Part shown: positions 48,197-58,320 of the stretch, piece by piece
Position numbering within the stretch: position 1 is the stretch's first letter
Layout: the number at the start of each line of letters is the position of its first letter
DNA from: Burkholderia lata
GTDB lineage: Bacteria > Pseudomonadota > Gammaproteobacteria > Burkholderiales > Burkholderiaceae
Assembly (NCBI RefSeq): GCF_902499335.1
Contig: NZ_CABVQK010000007.1
Span: 1 to 64,000 of the forward strand
Length of the DNA: 64,000 nt
Direction: 5' to 3'
The notes under the pieces: model-generated
The model's database searches: none
Seen by the model: only the letters and a program-made list of their open reading frames with translations
What the model was told of the DNA's origin: nothing
Program-made: the position numbers and the translations under genes

Positions 48197-49201
48197 ATGA
48201 ACGAGTTAGGCAAAATATCCCAGAATTCGGTCGCAAGCGGCCAGGTATCGATGATCGAGATCGACGAAAACTCGGCCGGTCAGCGAATCGACAACTTCCT
48301 GTTGCGCGTCTGTAAAGGCGTGCCGAAAAGCCATATTTACCGGATCCTCCGCAGCGGCGAAGTCCGCGTAAACAAGGGTCGGGTCGATGCGCAGTATCGG
48401 CTTGCCCATGGCGACGTCGTCCGTGTGCCGCCCGTGCGCGTGGCCGCGGCGGACCTCGCGCGCGCCGACACGCCCGTCGTGCCGCCCGCGAATTTCAACG
48501 TGCTGTACGAGGACGACGCGATGCTCGTCATCGACAAGCCGGCCGGGGTCGCCGTCCACGGCGGCAGCGGCGTCGCGTTCGGCGTGATCGAGCAGATGCG
48601 CCAGGCGCGCCCGCGCGCGAAATTCCTCGAGCTCGTGCACCGGCTCGACCGCGAGACGTCCGGGGTCCTGATGCTCGCGAAGAAGCGCACGGCGTTGGTG
48701 GGGCTGCACGAACAGATTCGCGAGAACAAGATGGACAAGCGCTACTTTGCGTGCGTCCACGGCGAATGGCAGCCCGACTGGGGTCGCCGCCGCGCGGTGA
48801 AGGCGCCGCTGTTCAAGTATTCGACCCCGGAAGGGGAGCGTCGCGTGCGCGTGCAGGACGACGGGCTGCCGTCGCATACGGTGTTCAACCTCGTCGACCG
48901 CTGGCCGGAGTACGCGCTCGTCGAAGCGGAACTCAAGACGGGGCGGACCCATCAGATCCGTGTGCACCTCGCGCATCTCGGCCTGCCGATCGCCGGCGAT
49001 GCCAAATATGGCGATTTCGCACTGAACAAGGCGCTGGCGCGCGCGAATGCGCAGCCGTCGTTGAAACGGATGTTCCTGCATGCGTACCGGCTGCGGCTTG
49101 CCCACCCGCTGACCGGCGAGGCACTGCAGTTCGATGCGCCGCTGCCGGACGAATGCCGGCGCTTCCTCGATCAACTCAGCGCACTGCGCGATACCGCCTG
49201 A
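48197..49201 (+). CDS. rluC: 23S rRNA pseudouridine synthase RluC
   Basis: 334 residues. N-terminal S4 domain (SAGQRIDNFLLRVCKGVPKS, IYRILRSGEVRVNKGRVDA), then the RluA-family catalytic domain with the nucleophilic Asp in ELVHRLDRETSGVLMLAKKR, and ELKTGRTHQIRVHLAHLGLP. RluC makes three pseudouridines in 23S rRNA (955, 2504, 2580 in E. coli). Divergent from rne, a conserved pairing. ATG at 48197 is used; Met at 48251 is an alternative. Confidence 0.95.
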   Translation: MNELGKISQNSVASGQVSMIEIDENSAGQRIDNFLLRVCKGVPKSHIYRILRSGEVRVNKGRVDAQYRLAHGDVVRVPPVRVAAADLARADTPVVPPANFNVLYEDDAMLVIDKPAGVAVHGGSGVAFGVIEQMRQARPRAKFLELVHRLDRETSGVLMLAKKRTALVGLHEQIRENKMDKRYFACVHGEWQPDWGRRRAVKAPLFKYSTPEGERRVRVQDDGLPSHTVFNLVDRWPEYALVEAELKTGRTHQIRVHLAHLGLPIAGDAKYGDFALNKALARANAQPSLKRMFLHAYRLRLAHPLTGEALQFDAPLPDECRRFLDQLSALRDTA

Positions 49202-49206
49202 ACCGC

Positions 49207-49866
49207 ATGGCTCGACAGCAATTTGACCTGATCGTCTTCGACTGGGACGGCACGCTGATGGATTCGACTGCGCACATCGCGCACAGCATCCAGGCCGCAT
49301 GCCGCGATCTCGGCCTGCCCACGCCGTCCGACGAGGCGTCGCGTTACGTGATCGGCCTCGGGTTGCGCGATGCGCTGCAGATTACGGCTCCGACCCTTGA
49401 TCCGTCCGACTATTCGCGGCTCGCCGAGCGCTACCGCTATCACTATCTGCTCGACGACCAGCGCATCGAGCTGTTTGCCGGCGTGCGCGAACTGCTCGCC
49501 GAGCTGCGCGACACGGGCTATCTGCTCGCCGTTGCAACCGGCAAGGGTCGGGTCGGGTTGAATCGCGTGCTCGACCAGTCGAAGCTGACGAGCCTGTTCG
49601 ATGCGACGCGCTGCGCGGATGAAACCTTCTCGAAGCCCCATCCGGCGATGCTGCATGAACTGTCCCGGGAATTGGGGCAGGACCTGTCGCGCACCGTGAT
49701 GATCGGCGACACGACGCACGACCTGCAGATGGCGGCGAGCGCCGGAGCGGCTGGCGTCGGCGTTGCGTACGGCGCGCACACGGCCGACGCGCTGGCTGCG
49801 CTCACGCCGCGCTTCGTCGCGCCGGACGTCGACGCGCTGGCCGCGTGGCTGCGGGAGCACGCATGA
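49207..49866 (+). CDS. HAD-superfamily phosphatase (Gph-like)
   Basis: 219 residues starting MARQQFDLIVFDWDGTLMDS. HAD motif I is FDWDGTLMD (nucleophile and acid/base Asp), motif II Thr in AVATGKGRVGLN, motif III the Lys in ETFSKPHPAML, and motif IV IGDTTHDLQMA. Closest overall to phosphoglycolate phosphatase-like enzymes; the substrate is not decidable. Five bases after the rluC stop and overlapping the Rieske gene by 4, so rluC-HAD-Rieske-SppA-like form one operon. Confidence 0.92.
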   Translation: MARQQFDLIVFDWDGTLMDSTAHIAHSIQAACRDLGLPTPSDEASRYVIGLGLRDALQITAPTLDPSDYSRLAERYRYHYLLDDQRIELFAGVRELLAELRDTGYLLAVATGKGRVGLNRVLDQSKLTSLFDATRCADETFSKPHPAMLHELSRELGQDLSRTVMIGDTTHDLQMAASAGAAGVGVAYGAHTADALAALTPRFVAPDVDALAAWLREHA

Positions 49867-50264
49867 GCGCGGCGCCGGACGCCGTGCGCGTGTGCGCATC
49901 GGATGCGCTGGCCGACGGCGGAGCCGGCGTGCGCGTTGACGCGACGCTGCGCGGCGAGCAGGCCGTCGTGTTCTTCGTGCGCTACGAGGGCCAGGCATAC
50001 GGTTACCTGAACCGTTGTGCGCATGTGCCGATGGAGCTCGACTGGGCGGAAGGGCAGTTCTTCGAATCGTCGGGCCTTTACCTGATGTGCGCGACGCACG
50101 GCGCGATCTACGAGCCGAACACCGGCAAGTGCGTCGGCGGCCCGTGCCGCGGCGGCCGCCTGCGGCCGGTCGAGGTCGACGAGCGCGACACGTCCGACGG
50201 GCGTGCGGTATTCTGGGTGCCCGACGCCGACCTGCGTCCCGCCGTTCCCGCCACGACCGACTAA
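49863..50264 (+). CDS. Rieske 2Fe-2S protein
   Basis: 133 residues. Two ligand motifs, CAH in LNRCAHVPMELDW and CATH in LMCATHGAIYEP, give the Rieske Cys2His2 cluster; this is a stand-alone ferredoxin-like Rieske domain rather than a dioxygenase subunit. VGGPCRGGRLRPV is the third loop. Begins at ATGA overlapping the HAD gene. Partner unknown. Confidence 0.9.
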   Translation: MSAAPDAVRVCASDALADGGAGVRVDATLRGEQAVVFFVRYEGQAYGYLNRCAHVPMELDWAEGQFFESSGLYLMCATHGAIYEPNTGKCVGGPCRGGRLRPVEVDERDTSDGRAVFWVPDADLRPAVPATTD

Positions 50265-50276
50265 CGACAACACTGC

Positions 50277-51269
50277 ATGGCCGACCAACCGAATTCCCCG
50301 GATTCCTCCGCCCGTCCCGACAGCCGTGAACCGAACTGGGAGCGTGCGGCGCTCGAGCGGATCGCGCTCGCGGCCGTCAAGGAGCAGCGCGCGGCGCGAC
50401 GCTGGAAGATCTTCTTCCGCTTCGCGTTCCTCGCCGTATTCGTGCTGTTCGCGTTCGCGCTGATCGATTTCTCGAGCGATTCGAAGTTTTCTTCGAGCGG
50501 GCGGCATACGGCACTCGTGACGATCGACGGCGAGATCGCGGCCGGCGTCAACGCAAATGCCGACGACATCAACACGGCGCTCGACGCTGCGTTCGACGAC
50601 GACGGCACGGCCGGGGTCGTGCTGCGGATCAACAGCCCGGGCGGCAGCCCGGTGCAGGCCGGGATGGTCTACGACGAAATCCGCCGGCTGCGTGCGAAGT
50701 ATCCGGACAAGCCGCTGTACGTCGTCGTGACCGACATGTGCGCATCGGGCGGCTATTACATCGCGTCTGCGGCCGACAAGATCTTCGTCGACAAGGCGAG
50801 CATCGTCGGGTCGATCGGCGTGCTGATGGACGGGTTCGGCTTTACTGGGCTGATGGGCAAGCTCGGCGTCGAGCGGCGCCTGCATACGTCGGGCGAAAAC
50901 AAGGGCTTCTACGACCCGTTCTCGCCGGAAACGCCGAAGATGGACGCGCATGCGCAGGCGTTGCTCGACCAGGTGCATGCGCAGTTCATCAAGGCCGTGA
51001 AGGATGGCCGGGGCAAGCGGCTGCACGAGACGCCCGACATGTTCTCGGGCCTGTTCTGGACCGGCGAGAAGAGCGTCGAGCTCGGGCTCGCCGACGGCTA
51101 CGGCACGACCGATACGGTCGCGCGGGACGTGCTGAAGGCGCCGGATCTCGTCGACTATACGGTGAAGGAAAGCCTGACGAACCGTGTCGCGCGCAAGTTC
51201 GGCGCGGCCGTCGGCGGCGCCGCGATGAAGGCGCTGACGGCCGGCGGCGCGTCGGTCAGCTTGCGCTGA
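50277..51269 (+). CDS. sppA: S49-family serine protease (SppA-like)
   Basis: 330 residues. One N-terminal membrane helix (RWKIFFRFAFLAVFVLFAFA, residues 42-61), so a membrane-anchored enzyme with periplasmic catalytic part. The Ser/Lys dyad is visible: Ser157 in DMCASGGYYIAS and Lys209 in TSGENKGFYDP, 52 residues apart as in Bacillus SppA. VVLRINSPGGSPVQAGMVYD is the substrate-binding strand. Short, single-domain form. Probably digests leftover signal peptides. Thirteen bases downstream of the Rieske gene. Confidence 0.93.
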   Translation: MADQPNSPDSSARPDSREPNWERAALERIALAAVKEQRAARRWKIFFRFAFLAVFVLFAFALIDFSSDSKFSSSGRHTALVTIDGEIAAGVNANADDINTALDAAFDDDGTAGVVLRINSPGGSPVQAGMVYDEIRRLRAKYPDKPLYVVVTDMCASGGYYIASAADKIFVDKASIVGSIGVLMDGFGFTGLMGKLGVERRLHTSGENKGFYDPFSPETPKMDAHAQALLDQVHAQFIKAVKDGRGKRLHETPDMFSGLFWTGEKSVELGLADGYGTTDTVARDVLKAPDLVDYTVKESLTNRVARKFGAAVGGAAMKALTAGGASVSLR

Positions 51270-51328
51270 CCGGAAGCGGGCGGGCCGCGATGGCCCGCCG
51301 GTCGCTTGGCGGTTCGCCCGCTGCGGCG

Positions 51329-52051
51329 TCAGTTCGCCAGCAGCAGGAAGATCGCCGGGCGCTTGTGCAGATTCGGCGCGGGCGCCTTTTTCCAGTCTGC
51401 TGCGGTGCGGCTCGCGATCGTCTCGGTCGCGAGGGTCAGGTCGGCCGCGACACAGATCTGCGTCGACGGTGCGCAGGTCGCGACGAGCGTGTCGAGCATC
51501 GCCTGATTCCGGTACGGCGTTTCGATGAAGATCTGCGTCTGGCGCGCCTTGCGCGACAGTTGCTCGAGTTCGCGCAGGCGTTTCGCGCGCGCGGCCGCGT
51601 CGACCGGCAGGTAGCCGTTGAACGCGAAGCTCTGGCCGTTCAGGCCTGACGCCATCAGCGCGAGCAGGATCGAACTCGGCCCGACGAGCGGCACGACCTT
51701 CACGCCGCGCTCGTGCGCGCGGCGCACCAGCAATGCGCCGGGATCGGCGACGGCCGGGCAGCCGGCCTCCGACACGAGGCCGGCGTCCGCGCCGGCCAGT
51801 ATGGGCGCGAGCAGCCGGTCGATGGCGCCGGCCGGCGTATTGACGTTCAGTTCGCTGATCTCGATTTCCTGGATCGGGCGCGTCGTGCCGATCTTCTTCA
51901 GAAATGCACGCGTCGTCTTCGCGTTCTCGCCGATGTAATAGCCGAGCGTGCCGGCGCGCGCCTGCACGGTCGCGGGCAGCACGGCCGCGAGCATCGATTC
52001 GTCGCCTTCGCCAAGCGTGTTCGGGACGAGGTAAAGCGTGCCGGCGGTCAT
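51329..52051 (-). CDS. Tetrapyrrole methylase-family SAM methyltransferase (RsmI-related)
   Basis: 240 residues. [20 protein letters not shown] at the N-terminus, [20 protein letters not shown] and [20 protein letters not shown] are the SAM-binding segments of the uroporphyrin-III methyltransferase-like fold; the family is closest to 16S rRNA ribose methyltransferase Rsm[19 protein letters not shown] is the conserved later segment. The substrate is not decided by sequence. Its ATG overlaps the maf stop by 4 bases (ATGA). Confidence 0.85.
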   Translation of the reverse strand: MTAGTLYLVPNTLGEGDESMLAAVLPATVQARAGTLGYYIGENAKTTRAFLKKIGTTRPIQEIEISELNVNTPAGAIDRLLAPILAGADAGLVSEAGCPAVADPGALLVRRAHERGVKVVPLVGPSSILLALMASGLNGQSFAFNGYLPVDAAARAKRLRELEQLSRKARQTQIFIETPYRNQAMLDTLVATCAPSTQICVAADLTLATETIASRTAADWKKAPAPNLHKRPAIFLLLAN

Positions 52052-52680
52052 GCGCGGTCTCCACGGGTGGTTGCAAACAACGGATATTCGGCGACGCGCA
52101 GCATGCGCGTGAGCGCGATCAGCGGCAGGCCGACGAGGGCGGTCGGGTCGTTCGAGTCGATCGCATCGAGCAGCGCGATGCCGAGCCCTTCGGACTTGGC
52201 GCTGCCGGCGACGTCGTACGGCGTTTCCGCACGCAGGTACGCGTCGAGTTCGGCCTCGGGCAGCGAGCGGAAGCGCACGCACGTGACGAGGTCCTCGACC
52301 TGCGCTTCGCCCGTGCGGCTGTCGTACAGGCAGAGCGCGCTGTGGAATTCGACTTCACGGCCCTGCATCGACACGAGCTGCGCGAGCGCGCGCTCATGCG
52401 TGCCGGGCTTGCCGATCTGGAGCCCGTCGAAGGTCGCGACCTGGTCCGACCCGATCACGAGCACGCCGTCCGGCGCGTCGATCGTGGCAGCGACGGCACG
52501 CGCTTTCGCCTCGGCGAGGCGCAGGGCGGTCGCGGCCGGCGTTTCGCCGTCGTGCGGGGTTTCGTCGAGGTCGGGCGACACGACGTCGAAGGGGATGCCG
52601 AGGCGCTCGAGGAGCGCGCGGCGGTAGCGTGAACTGGAGGCAAGAATCAGCCGCGGCGGGCGGCAAACGGTATCCGGCAT
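52048..52680 (-). CDS. maf: Maf-family nucleotide pyrophosphatase
   Basis: 210 residues starting [20 protein letters not shown]. The N-terminal [18 protein letters not shown] is the Maf signature, followed by [12 protein letters not shown] and [20 protein letters not shown] with [15 protein letters not shown]. The Maf group hydrolyses non-canonical nucleotides such as m7GTP (YceF) or dTTP/UTP (YhdE). Together with the divergent yceD-rpmF this arrangement is widespread in betaproteobacteria. Confidence 0.93.
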   Translation of the reverse strand: MPDTVCRPPRLILASSSRYRRALLERLGIPFDVVSPDLDETPHDGETPAATALRLAEAKARAVAATIDAPDGVLVIGSDQVATFDGLQIGKPGTHERALAQLVSMQGREVEFHSALCLYDSRTGEAQVEDLVTCVRFRSLPEAELDAYLRAETPYDVAGSAKSEGLGIALLDAIDSNDPTALVGLPLIALTRMLRVAEYPLFATTRGDRA

Positions 52681-52907
52681 GGTTGGTTGGATCGGTAAGT
52701 CGTCGGGTGTGGTGCAGTGTTGCGCGGACGCAAGCTTAAGTGATTGACCGCAAAAGGTAAAACAGGTATGCTTTCCCGCTTTTCGTCGGCAGGCTTCCGT
52801 GGTGGTGCCTGCCGGGTCTTCGGAAGTAAAGTACGTCATCCGTGGATGAGCCGTACGCGAGCGGTGCCAAGCCGGATCCGCAAGTCAGCCTGTAGGCAGG
52901 AGCGCAC

Positions 52908-53543
52908 ATGAACACTTCTTCTGGCAAACCTGCGGCGGCCCTTGATCCGCACGCGATCGACCTGTTCGAGTTCGCCCGCAGCGGGCGGCAGGCAGCAGGC
53001 GCGGTGCGCCTCTCGCAACTGCCGCGCATGTTAAACGAAGTGCCTGCGGACGCGCCAGATCGCGACACGGCCTTCACATGGCAGGCGGAAGGGTTCACCC
53101 AGAAGGAATTGCAGGACGACGGCGCCGACGGGCAGCAGCCGTATCTGCGCCTTGCGGTGCACGGCGATGCGTGGCTCACGTGCCAGCGCTGCATGACCCC
53201 GTACGACCAGGCGTTCGGTGTCGACATGACGTACCGGGTCGTTGCGACCGAAGAAGAAGCTGAAGAATTTCCGCTCGACGACGATGAAGCCGATGTGATC
53301 GTGGGCTCACGCCAGTTCGATCTCGTCGACTTGATCGAAGAGGAATTGCTGCTTTCGTTGCCGCTCGTGCCCAAGCACGAGGTTTGCCCGGCAGTTCACG
53401 AAAGCCTCGTGTCGGGTGCGAGCGGTCCCGCGGAAGAGACGGACGAGGAGTCCGAAGAAGCCGGGGACGAAGGCAAACGGCCGAATCCGTTCGCAGCGCT
53501 GGAAGCGCTGAAGAAGGACGGTGACGGCACCAAGAAACACTAA
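52908..53543 (+). CDS. yceD: DUF177 protein YceD
   Basis: 211 residues. LACQRCMTPY-type text is present as LTCQRCMTPYDQAFGVDMTY; the acidic segment VATEEEAEEFPLDDDEADVI and LVDLIEEELLLSLPLVPKHE with CPAV are DUF177 signatures. In E. coli and plants the family aids 23S rRNA accumulation. It always precedes rpmF. AGGAG precedes the ATG. Acidic C-terminus. Confidence 0.93.
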   Translation: MNTSSGKPAAALDPHAIDLFEFARSGRQAAGAVRLSQLPRMLNEVPADAPDRDTAFTWQAEGFTQKELQDDGADGQQPYLRLAVHGDAWLTCQRCMTPYDQAFGVDMTYRVVATEEEAEEFPLDDDEADVIVGSRQFDLVDLIEEELLLSLPLVPKHEVCPAVHESLVSGASGPAEETDEESEEAGDEGKRPNPFAALEALKKDGDGTKKH

Positions 53544-53607
53544 GCAGTTGTGGCGCGGGAAGGCGTAAAGGCTTTGGGCCAGGGTAGTTAAGCGCCGGAT
53601 CGGGCTG

Positions 53608-53616
53608 TGTTAGAAT
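53608..53616 (+). promoter_or_regulatory. Extended -10 promoter for rpmF
   Basis: TGTTAGAAT: TG dinucleotide one base before TAGAAT, with a weak TTAAGC 17 bp further up; 26 bp before the rpmF start. Confidence 0.5.
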
Positions 53617-53641
53617 CCGGAAAATTATTTAGGAGTTAGTC

Positions 53642-53821
53642 ATGGCAGTCCAGCAAAACAAGAAGTCGCCGTCGAAGCGCGGCATGCATCGTTCGCACGA
53701 TTTCCTGACGGCAGCGCCGCTGGCAGTCGAGCCGAGCACGGGTGAAGTGCATCTGCGTCACCACGTCAGCCCGAACGGCTACTATCGCGGCAAGAAAGTC
53801 GTCAAGACGAAGAACGACTAA
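53642..53821 (+). CDS. rpmF: 50S ribosomal protein L32
   Basis: 59 residues, [20 protein letters not shown] through KKVVKTKND; classic L32. Too short for standard ORF cut-offs. AGGAG lies 8 bases before the ATG. Lacks the zinc-binding cysteines found in some L32 forms. Confidence 0.97.
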
Positions 53822-53895
53822 GCGTCAAGTCACGCGTTGCGCGCTACGCTTGCCGTTCGCGTGACAACTGGTTCGCTTGACACTTTCCTGGCTCA

Positions 53896-53929
53896 ACAAA
53901 AAGGCGGCATTCAACTGCCGCTTTTTTGT
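53896..53929 (+). terminator. Intrinsic terminator after rpmF
   Basis: GGCGGCA-TTCAAC-TGCCGC stem preceded by A-run and followed by TTTTTT; it would uncouple rpmF from plsX unless read-through occurs. Confidence 0.85.
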
Positions 53930-53950
53930 GCCTGAAATTCGTCGCATTCC

Positions 53951-55057
53951 ATGACCGTAAAGCTCACAATCGATTGCATGGGAGGCGACCACGGCCCGTC
54001 CGTGACCGTTCCCGCGGCAGTCAAGTTCGTCCGCGCGCATCCCGATGCGCACCTGATGCTCGTCGGCATCGAAAGCGCGATCCGCGCTCAGCTGAAAAAG
54101 CTGAAAGCCCTCGACGATCCCGCGCTGACCATCGTTCCCGCCACCGAAGTCGTGGCGATGGACGACCCTGTCGAAGTGGCGCTGCGCAAGAAGAAGGATT
54201 CTTCGATGCGCGTGGCACTCAACCACGTCAAGGAAGGCGCGGCGCAGGCCTGCATCTCCGCCGGCAATACCGGCGCGCTGATGGCCGTTTCCCGTTACGT
54301 ACTCAAGACGCTGCCCGGCATCGAGCGGCCCGCGATCGCGTTCGCGCTGCCGAACCCGACCGGCTACACGATGATGCTGGACCTCGGCGCGAACGTCGAC
54401 TGCGAACCGCAGCATCTGCTGCAGTTCGCGGAAATGGGGCACGCACTCGTGGCCGCGCTCGAAGGCAAGGAGCGTCCGACGATCGGCCTGCTGAACATCG
54501 GCGAAGAGGTGATCAAGGGCAACGAGACGATCAAGCGCGCAGGCGAACTGCTGCGCGCCAGCACGCTCAATTTCCGCGGCAACGTCGAAGGCAACGACAT
54601 CTACAAGGGCACGGTCGACGTGATCGTGTGCGACGGCTTCGTCGGCAACGTCGCGCTGAAGACGTCCGAGGGGCTCGCGCAGATGCTGTCGGACATCATC
54701 CGCGAGGAGTTCGGCCGTTCGTTGATGTCGAAGCTGATGGCGCTGCTCGCACTGCCTGTCCTGATGCGTTTCAAGAAGCGCGTCGACCACCGCCAGTACA
54801 ACGGCGCGGCGCTGCTGGGGCTGAAGAGTCTCGTGATCAAAAGCCACGGTTCGGCCGATGCCTACGCGTTTGAGTGGGCGGTCAAACGCGGGTATGATGC
54901 CGTCAAAAACGGCGTGCTGGAGCGCCTCACGCGTGCGATGGCGGATAATTCAGTGTCGCTCGGCGAAGGCGAACACGACGCGGGCGGCGCGGGCCGTGCA
55001 AGCCCTGCCGCAGGCCATCACGCCGAACCTTCCGCTGCGCAATCCTCTAAAGCATAA
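53951..55057 (+). CDS. plsX: Phosphate acyltransferase PlsX
   Basis: 368 residues starting [20 protein letters not shown]. It converts acyl-ACP and phosphate to acyl-phosphate, the first step of phospholipid synthesis by the PlsX/PlsY route. Motifs [41 protein letters not shown] and [18 protein letters not shown] are all characteristic. Its stop is directly followed by the fabH ATG. Confidence 0.97.
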   Translation: MTVKLTIDCMGGDHGPSVTVPAAVKFVRAHPDAHLMLVGIESAIRAQLKKLKALDDPALTIVPATEVVAMDDPVEVALRKKKDSSMRVALNHVKEGAAQACISAGNTGALMAVSRYVLKTLPGIERPAIAFALPNPTGYTMMLDLGANVDCEPQHLLQFAEMGHALVAALEGKERPTIGLLNIGEEVIKGNETIKRAGELLRASTLNFRGNVEGNDIYKGTVDVIVCDGFVGNVALKTSEGLAQMLSDIIREEFGRSLMSKLMALLALPVLMRFKKRVDHRQYNGAALLGLKSLVIKSHGSADAYAFEWAVKRGYDAVKNGVLERLTRAMADNSVSLGEGEHDAGGAGRASPAAGHHAEPSAAQSSKA

Positions 55058-56047
55058 ATGGCCCAATCGACTCTCTATTCCCGCGTGCTCGGCACGGGCA
55101 GCTACCTGCCGCCTGACCGCGTCACGAACCAGCAGTTGACCGATCGTCTTGCGAAGGAAGGCATCGAGACGAGCGATGAATGGATCGTTGCGCGCACGGG
55201 TATCCATGCGCGCCATTTCGCCGCACCGGACGTCACGACCAGCGACCTCGCGCTCGAGGCATCGCGTCGCGCGATCGAAGCCGCCGGCATCGATCCGCAG
55301 TCGATCGACCTGATCATCGTCGCGACTTCGACCCCCGATTTCGTGTTCCCGAGCACCGCGTGCCTGCTGCAGAACAAGCTCGGCATCAAGAACGGCGGCG
55401 CGGCATTCGACGTGCAGGCCGTGTGTTCGGGCTTCGCGTACGCGATGGCGACGGCCGACAGCTTCATCCGCAGTGGCCAGCACCGCACGGCGCTCGTGGT
55501 CGGTGCGGAGACGTTCTCGCGCATTCTCGACTTCAAGGACCGCACGACCTGCGTGCTGTTCGGCGACGGCGCGGGCGCGGTGATCCTGTCCGCGTCGGAA
55601 GAGCCGGGCGTGCTCGGCAGCGCGCTGCACGCGGACGGCAGCTATTCGCATATCCTCTGCACGCCGGGCAACGTCAACCGCGGCGTGATCGAAGGCAGCG
55701 CGTTCCTGTACATGGACGGGCAGGCCGTGTTCAAGCTCGCGGTCAACGTGCTCGAGAAGGTCGCGATCGAGGCGCTCGCGAAGGCGAATCTCGCGCCCGA
55801 GCAGATCGACTGGCTGATTCCGCACCAGGCCAACATCCGCATCATGACCAGCACCTGCCGCAAGCTCGGCCTGCCGCAGGAGCGCATGGTCGTGACGGTC
55901 GACCAGCACGGCAACACGTCGGCCGCGTCGATCCCGCTGGCATTCGACACCGCGGTGCGCGACGGTCGCATCCAGCGCGGCCAGCACGTGCTGATCGAAG
56001 GCGTCGGCGGCGGCTTCACCTGGGGCGCGTCGGTCTTCCGCTACTGA
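55058..56047 (+). CDS. fabH: 3-oxoacyl-ACP synthase III FabH
   Basis: 329 residues. Active-site Cys in [14 protein letters not shown]; His in [11 protein letters not shown] and Asn in [11 protein letters not shown] complete the Cys-His-Asn triad. [16 protein letters not shown] is the FabH-specific segment. It condenses acetyl-CoA with malonyl-ACP to start fatty acid synthesis. Start immediately after plsX. Confidence 0.98.
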   Translation: MAQSTLYSRVLGTGSYLPPDRVTNQQLTDRLAKEGIETSDEWIVARTGIHARHFAAPDVTTSDLALEASRRAIEAAGIDPQSIDLIIVATSTPDFVFPSTACLLQNKLGIKNGGAAFDVQAVCSGFAYAMATADSFIRSGQHRTALVVGAETFSRILDFKDRTTCVLFGDGAGAVILSASEEPGVLGSALHADGSYSHILCTPGNVNRGVIEGSAFLYMDGQAVFKLAVNVLEKVAIEALAKANLAPEQIDWLIPHQANIRIMTSTCRKLGLPQERMVVTVDQHGNTSAASIPLAFDTAVRDGRIQRGQHVLIEGVGGGFTWGASVFRY

Positions 56048-56130
56048 TCCGCGGCGCGCGACTGCTGCGCGCGGATCCCATCGGCGCGCCATTCGCGCGC
56101 GCCGTCCGAATCGATTCAATTGGGGACGAT

Positions 56131-57063
56131 ATGAAATTTGCATTCGTATTTCCGGGGCAGGGCTCGCAGGCGGTCGGCATGCTCAACGCATTCGCCGATC
56201 TGGCCGTTGTGCGCGAGACGCTCCAGGAAGCGTCCGATGCACTCAATCAGGATCTCGGCAAGCTGATCGCCGAAGGCCCGGCCGAAGAGCTGAACCTCAC
56301 CACCAACACGCAGCCCGTGATGCTGACCGCGGCCTATGCGTGCTATCGCGCGTGGCAGCAGGCAGGCGGCCTGGCGCCTGCGATCGTCGCCGGCCACAGC
56401 CTCGGTGAATACACGGCGCTCGTCGCTGCCGGCGCGCTCGCGTTCAAGGACGCGGTGCCGCTCGTGCGCTTCCGCGCGCAGGCGATGCAGACGGCCGTGC
56501 CGGTCGGCCAGGGCGGCATGGCCGCGATCCTGGGCCTCGACGACGACACGGTGCGTGCGGTCTGCGCCGAAGCCGCGGAAGCGGGCGTCGTCGAAGCGGT
56601 GAACTTCAATGCACCCGCACAGGTCGTTATCGCAGGCAACAAGGCCGCGGTCGAAAAGGCCTGCGAGATCGCGAAGGCGAAGGGCGCGAAGCGCGCACTG
56701 CCGCTGCCGGTGTCGGCGCCGTTCCATTCGTCGCTGCTCAAGCCGGCGTCGGACCAGCTGCGCGACTATCTCGTGAACGTCGACGTCAAGGCGCCGCTGA
56801 TTCCGGTCGTCAACAACATCGACGTCGCCGTGGTCAGCGATCCGGCTGCGATCAAGGATGCGCTGGTGCGCCAGGCCGCGGGCCCGGTGCGCTGGGTCGA
56901 GTGCGTGCAGCACATCGCCGGCACGGGCGTCACGCACGTGATCGAATGTGGTCCGGGCAAGGTGCTCGCCGGCCTGACGAAGCGCATCGACGGCAACCTG
57001 ACGGGTGCGTCGGTGTTCGATCCGGCGTCGCTCGACGAAGCGCTCAAGCTGGTGACCGCCTGA
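56131..57063 (+). CDS. fabD: Malonyl-CoA-ACP transacylase FabD
   Basis: 310 residues. Nucleophile Ser in VAGHSLGEYTALVAAGALAF, catalytic His in PVSAPFHSSLLKPA, and FPGQGSQAVGM at the N-terminus. It loads malonyl groups onto AcpP for FabH and FabF. The gap from fabH is 83 bp; RBS GGGGA before the ATG. Confidence 0.98.
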   Translation: MKFAFVFPGQGSQAVGMLNAFADLAVVRETLQEASDALNQDLGKLIAEGPAEELNLTTNTQPVMLTAAYACYRAWQQAGGLAPAIVAGHSLGEYTALVAAGALAFKDAVPLVRFRAQAMQTAVPVGQGGMAAILGLDDDTVRAVCAEAAEAGVVEAVNFNAPAQVVIAGNKAAVEKACEIAKAKGAKRALPLPVSAPFHSSLLKPASDQLRDYLVNVDVKAPLIPVVNNIDVAVVSDPAAIKDALVRQAAGPVRWVECVQHIAGTGVTHVIECGPGKVLAGLTKRIDGNLTGASVFDPASLDEALKLVTA

Positions 57064-57099
57064 CGCGGCGCCTTTTCTCAAGAGACGGATATTCGATTC

Positions 57100-57849
57100 A
57101 TGGACAAGACTCTCGATAAACAGGTTGCGATCGTCACCGGCGCATCGCGCGGCATCGGCCGTTCGATCGCGCTCGAACTCGCGCGCCTGGGCGCGACGGT
57201 GATCGGCACGGCAACGAGCGAATCGGGCGCCGCTGCGATCACGGCGGCGTTCGCGGAAGCGGGCGTCACGGGCCGCGGCGCGGTGCTGAACGTCAACGAC
57301 GCGGCAGCCGCCGAGGCGCTGATCGACGCGACGGTGAAGGAGTTCGGCGCGCTGAACGTGCTCGTCAACAACGCGGGCATCACGCAGGACCAGCTCGCGA
57401 TGCGGATGAAGGACGAGGACTGGGACGCGGTGATCGACACCAACCTGAAGTCGGTGTTCCGCCTGTCGCGCGCGGTGCTGCGCCCGATGATGAAGGCACG
57501 TGGCGGCCGCATCATCAACATCACGTCGGTGGTCGGCTCGGCCGGCAACCCGGGTCAGGTCAACTACGCGGCCGCAAAGGCCGGCGTGGCGGGCATGACG
57601 CGTGCACTCGCGCGTGAAATCGGCAGCCGCGGCATCACCGTGAACTGCGTGGCGCCGGGCTTCATCGACACCGACATGACGAAGACGCTGCCGGAAGAAC
57701 AGCAGGCCGCGCTCAAGACCCAGATTCCGCTCGGCCGCCTCGGCAGCCCGGAAGACATCGCCCATGCCGTCGCGTTCCTCGCATCGCCGCAGGCCGGTTA
57801 CATCACCGGTACGACGCTGCATGTGAACGGCGGCATGTACATGTCGTAA
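57100..57849 (+). CDS. fabG: 3-oxoacyl-ACP reductase FabG
   Basis: 249 residues. SDR fold: GASRGIGRSIALELARLG (cofactor), NVLVNNAGITQDQLAMRM, catalytic Ser in ITSVVGSAGNPGQ, Tyr and Lys in VNYAAAKAGVAG. NADPH-dependent reductase of the elongation cycle. GAGACGG precedes the ATG weakly. Confidence 0.97.
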   Translation: MDKTLDKQVAIVTGASRGIGRSIALELARLGATVIGTATSESGAAAITAAFAEAGVTGRGAVLNVNDAAAAEALIDATVKEFGALNVLVNNAGITQDQLAMRMKDEDWDAVIDTNLKSVFRLSRAVLRPMMKARGGRIINITSVVGSAGNPGQVNYAAAKAGVAGMTRALAREIGSRGITVNCVAPGFIDTDMTKTLPEEQQAALKTQIPLGRLGSPEDIAHAVAFLASPQAGYITGTTLHVNGGMYMS

Positions 57850-57993
57850 CGATTTTCGTTTACCATCCGCGCCGTATCCCGTTTTTCAGGCGGATAGGCG
57901 CTTGATAGACCGTCAAGCCAACGCGCGTTTTGGCGTCAGCAAACCTGATAAAATGCGCGCACTTGTAAATCTGAACTTTCCCTCGGAGGGGTA

Positions 57994-58233
57994 ATGGACA
58001 ACATCGAACAACGTGTCAAGAAGATCGTCGCTGAACAACTGGGCGTCGCGGAAGCCGAGATCAAGAACGAAGCTTCGTTCGTGAACGACCTGGGCGCCGA
58101 CTCGCTCGACACGGTCGAACTGGTGATGGCTCTGGAAGACGAGTTCGGCATGGAAATCCCGGACGAAGAAGCAGAGAAGATCACGACCGTTCAGCAAGCG
58201 ATCGACTACGCTCGCGCAAACGTCAAGGCGTAA
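57994..58233 (+). CDS. acpP: Acyl carrier protein
   Basis: 79 residues, acidic four-helix ACP. Phosphopantetheine attachment Ser in [27 protein letters not shown] is 7 bases before the ATG. Common carrier for FabH/D/G/F and PlsX. Confidence 0.98.
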
Positions 58234-58320
58234 CGAGCGCCTTTCGCGCTTGTCCGCCACGTCGCCGCGATCTTCGCGATTGACGCGCCATCCTGCCGGC
58301 TTCGCGCCGGATGGACTAAC

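Noticed and set aside
49518..52076. 852-codon minus-strand ORF.
   Set aside because: Shadow of the HAD, Rieske and protease genes; the only real gene in it, the methyltransferase, is in another frame.
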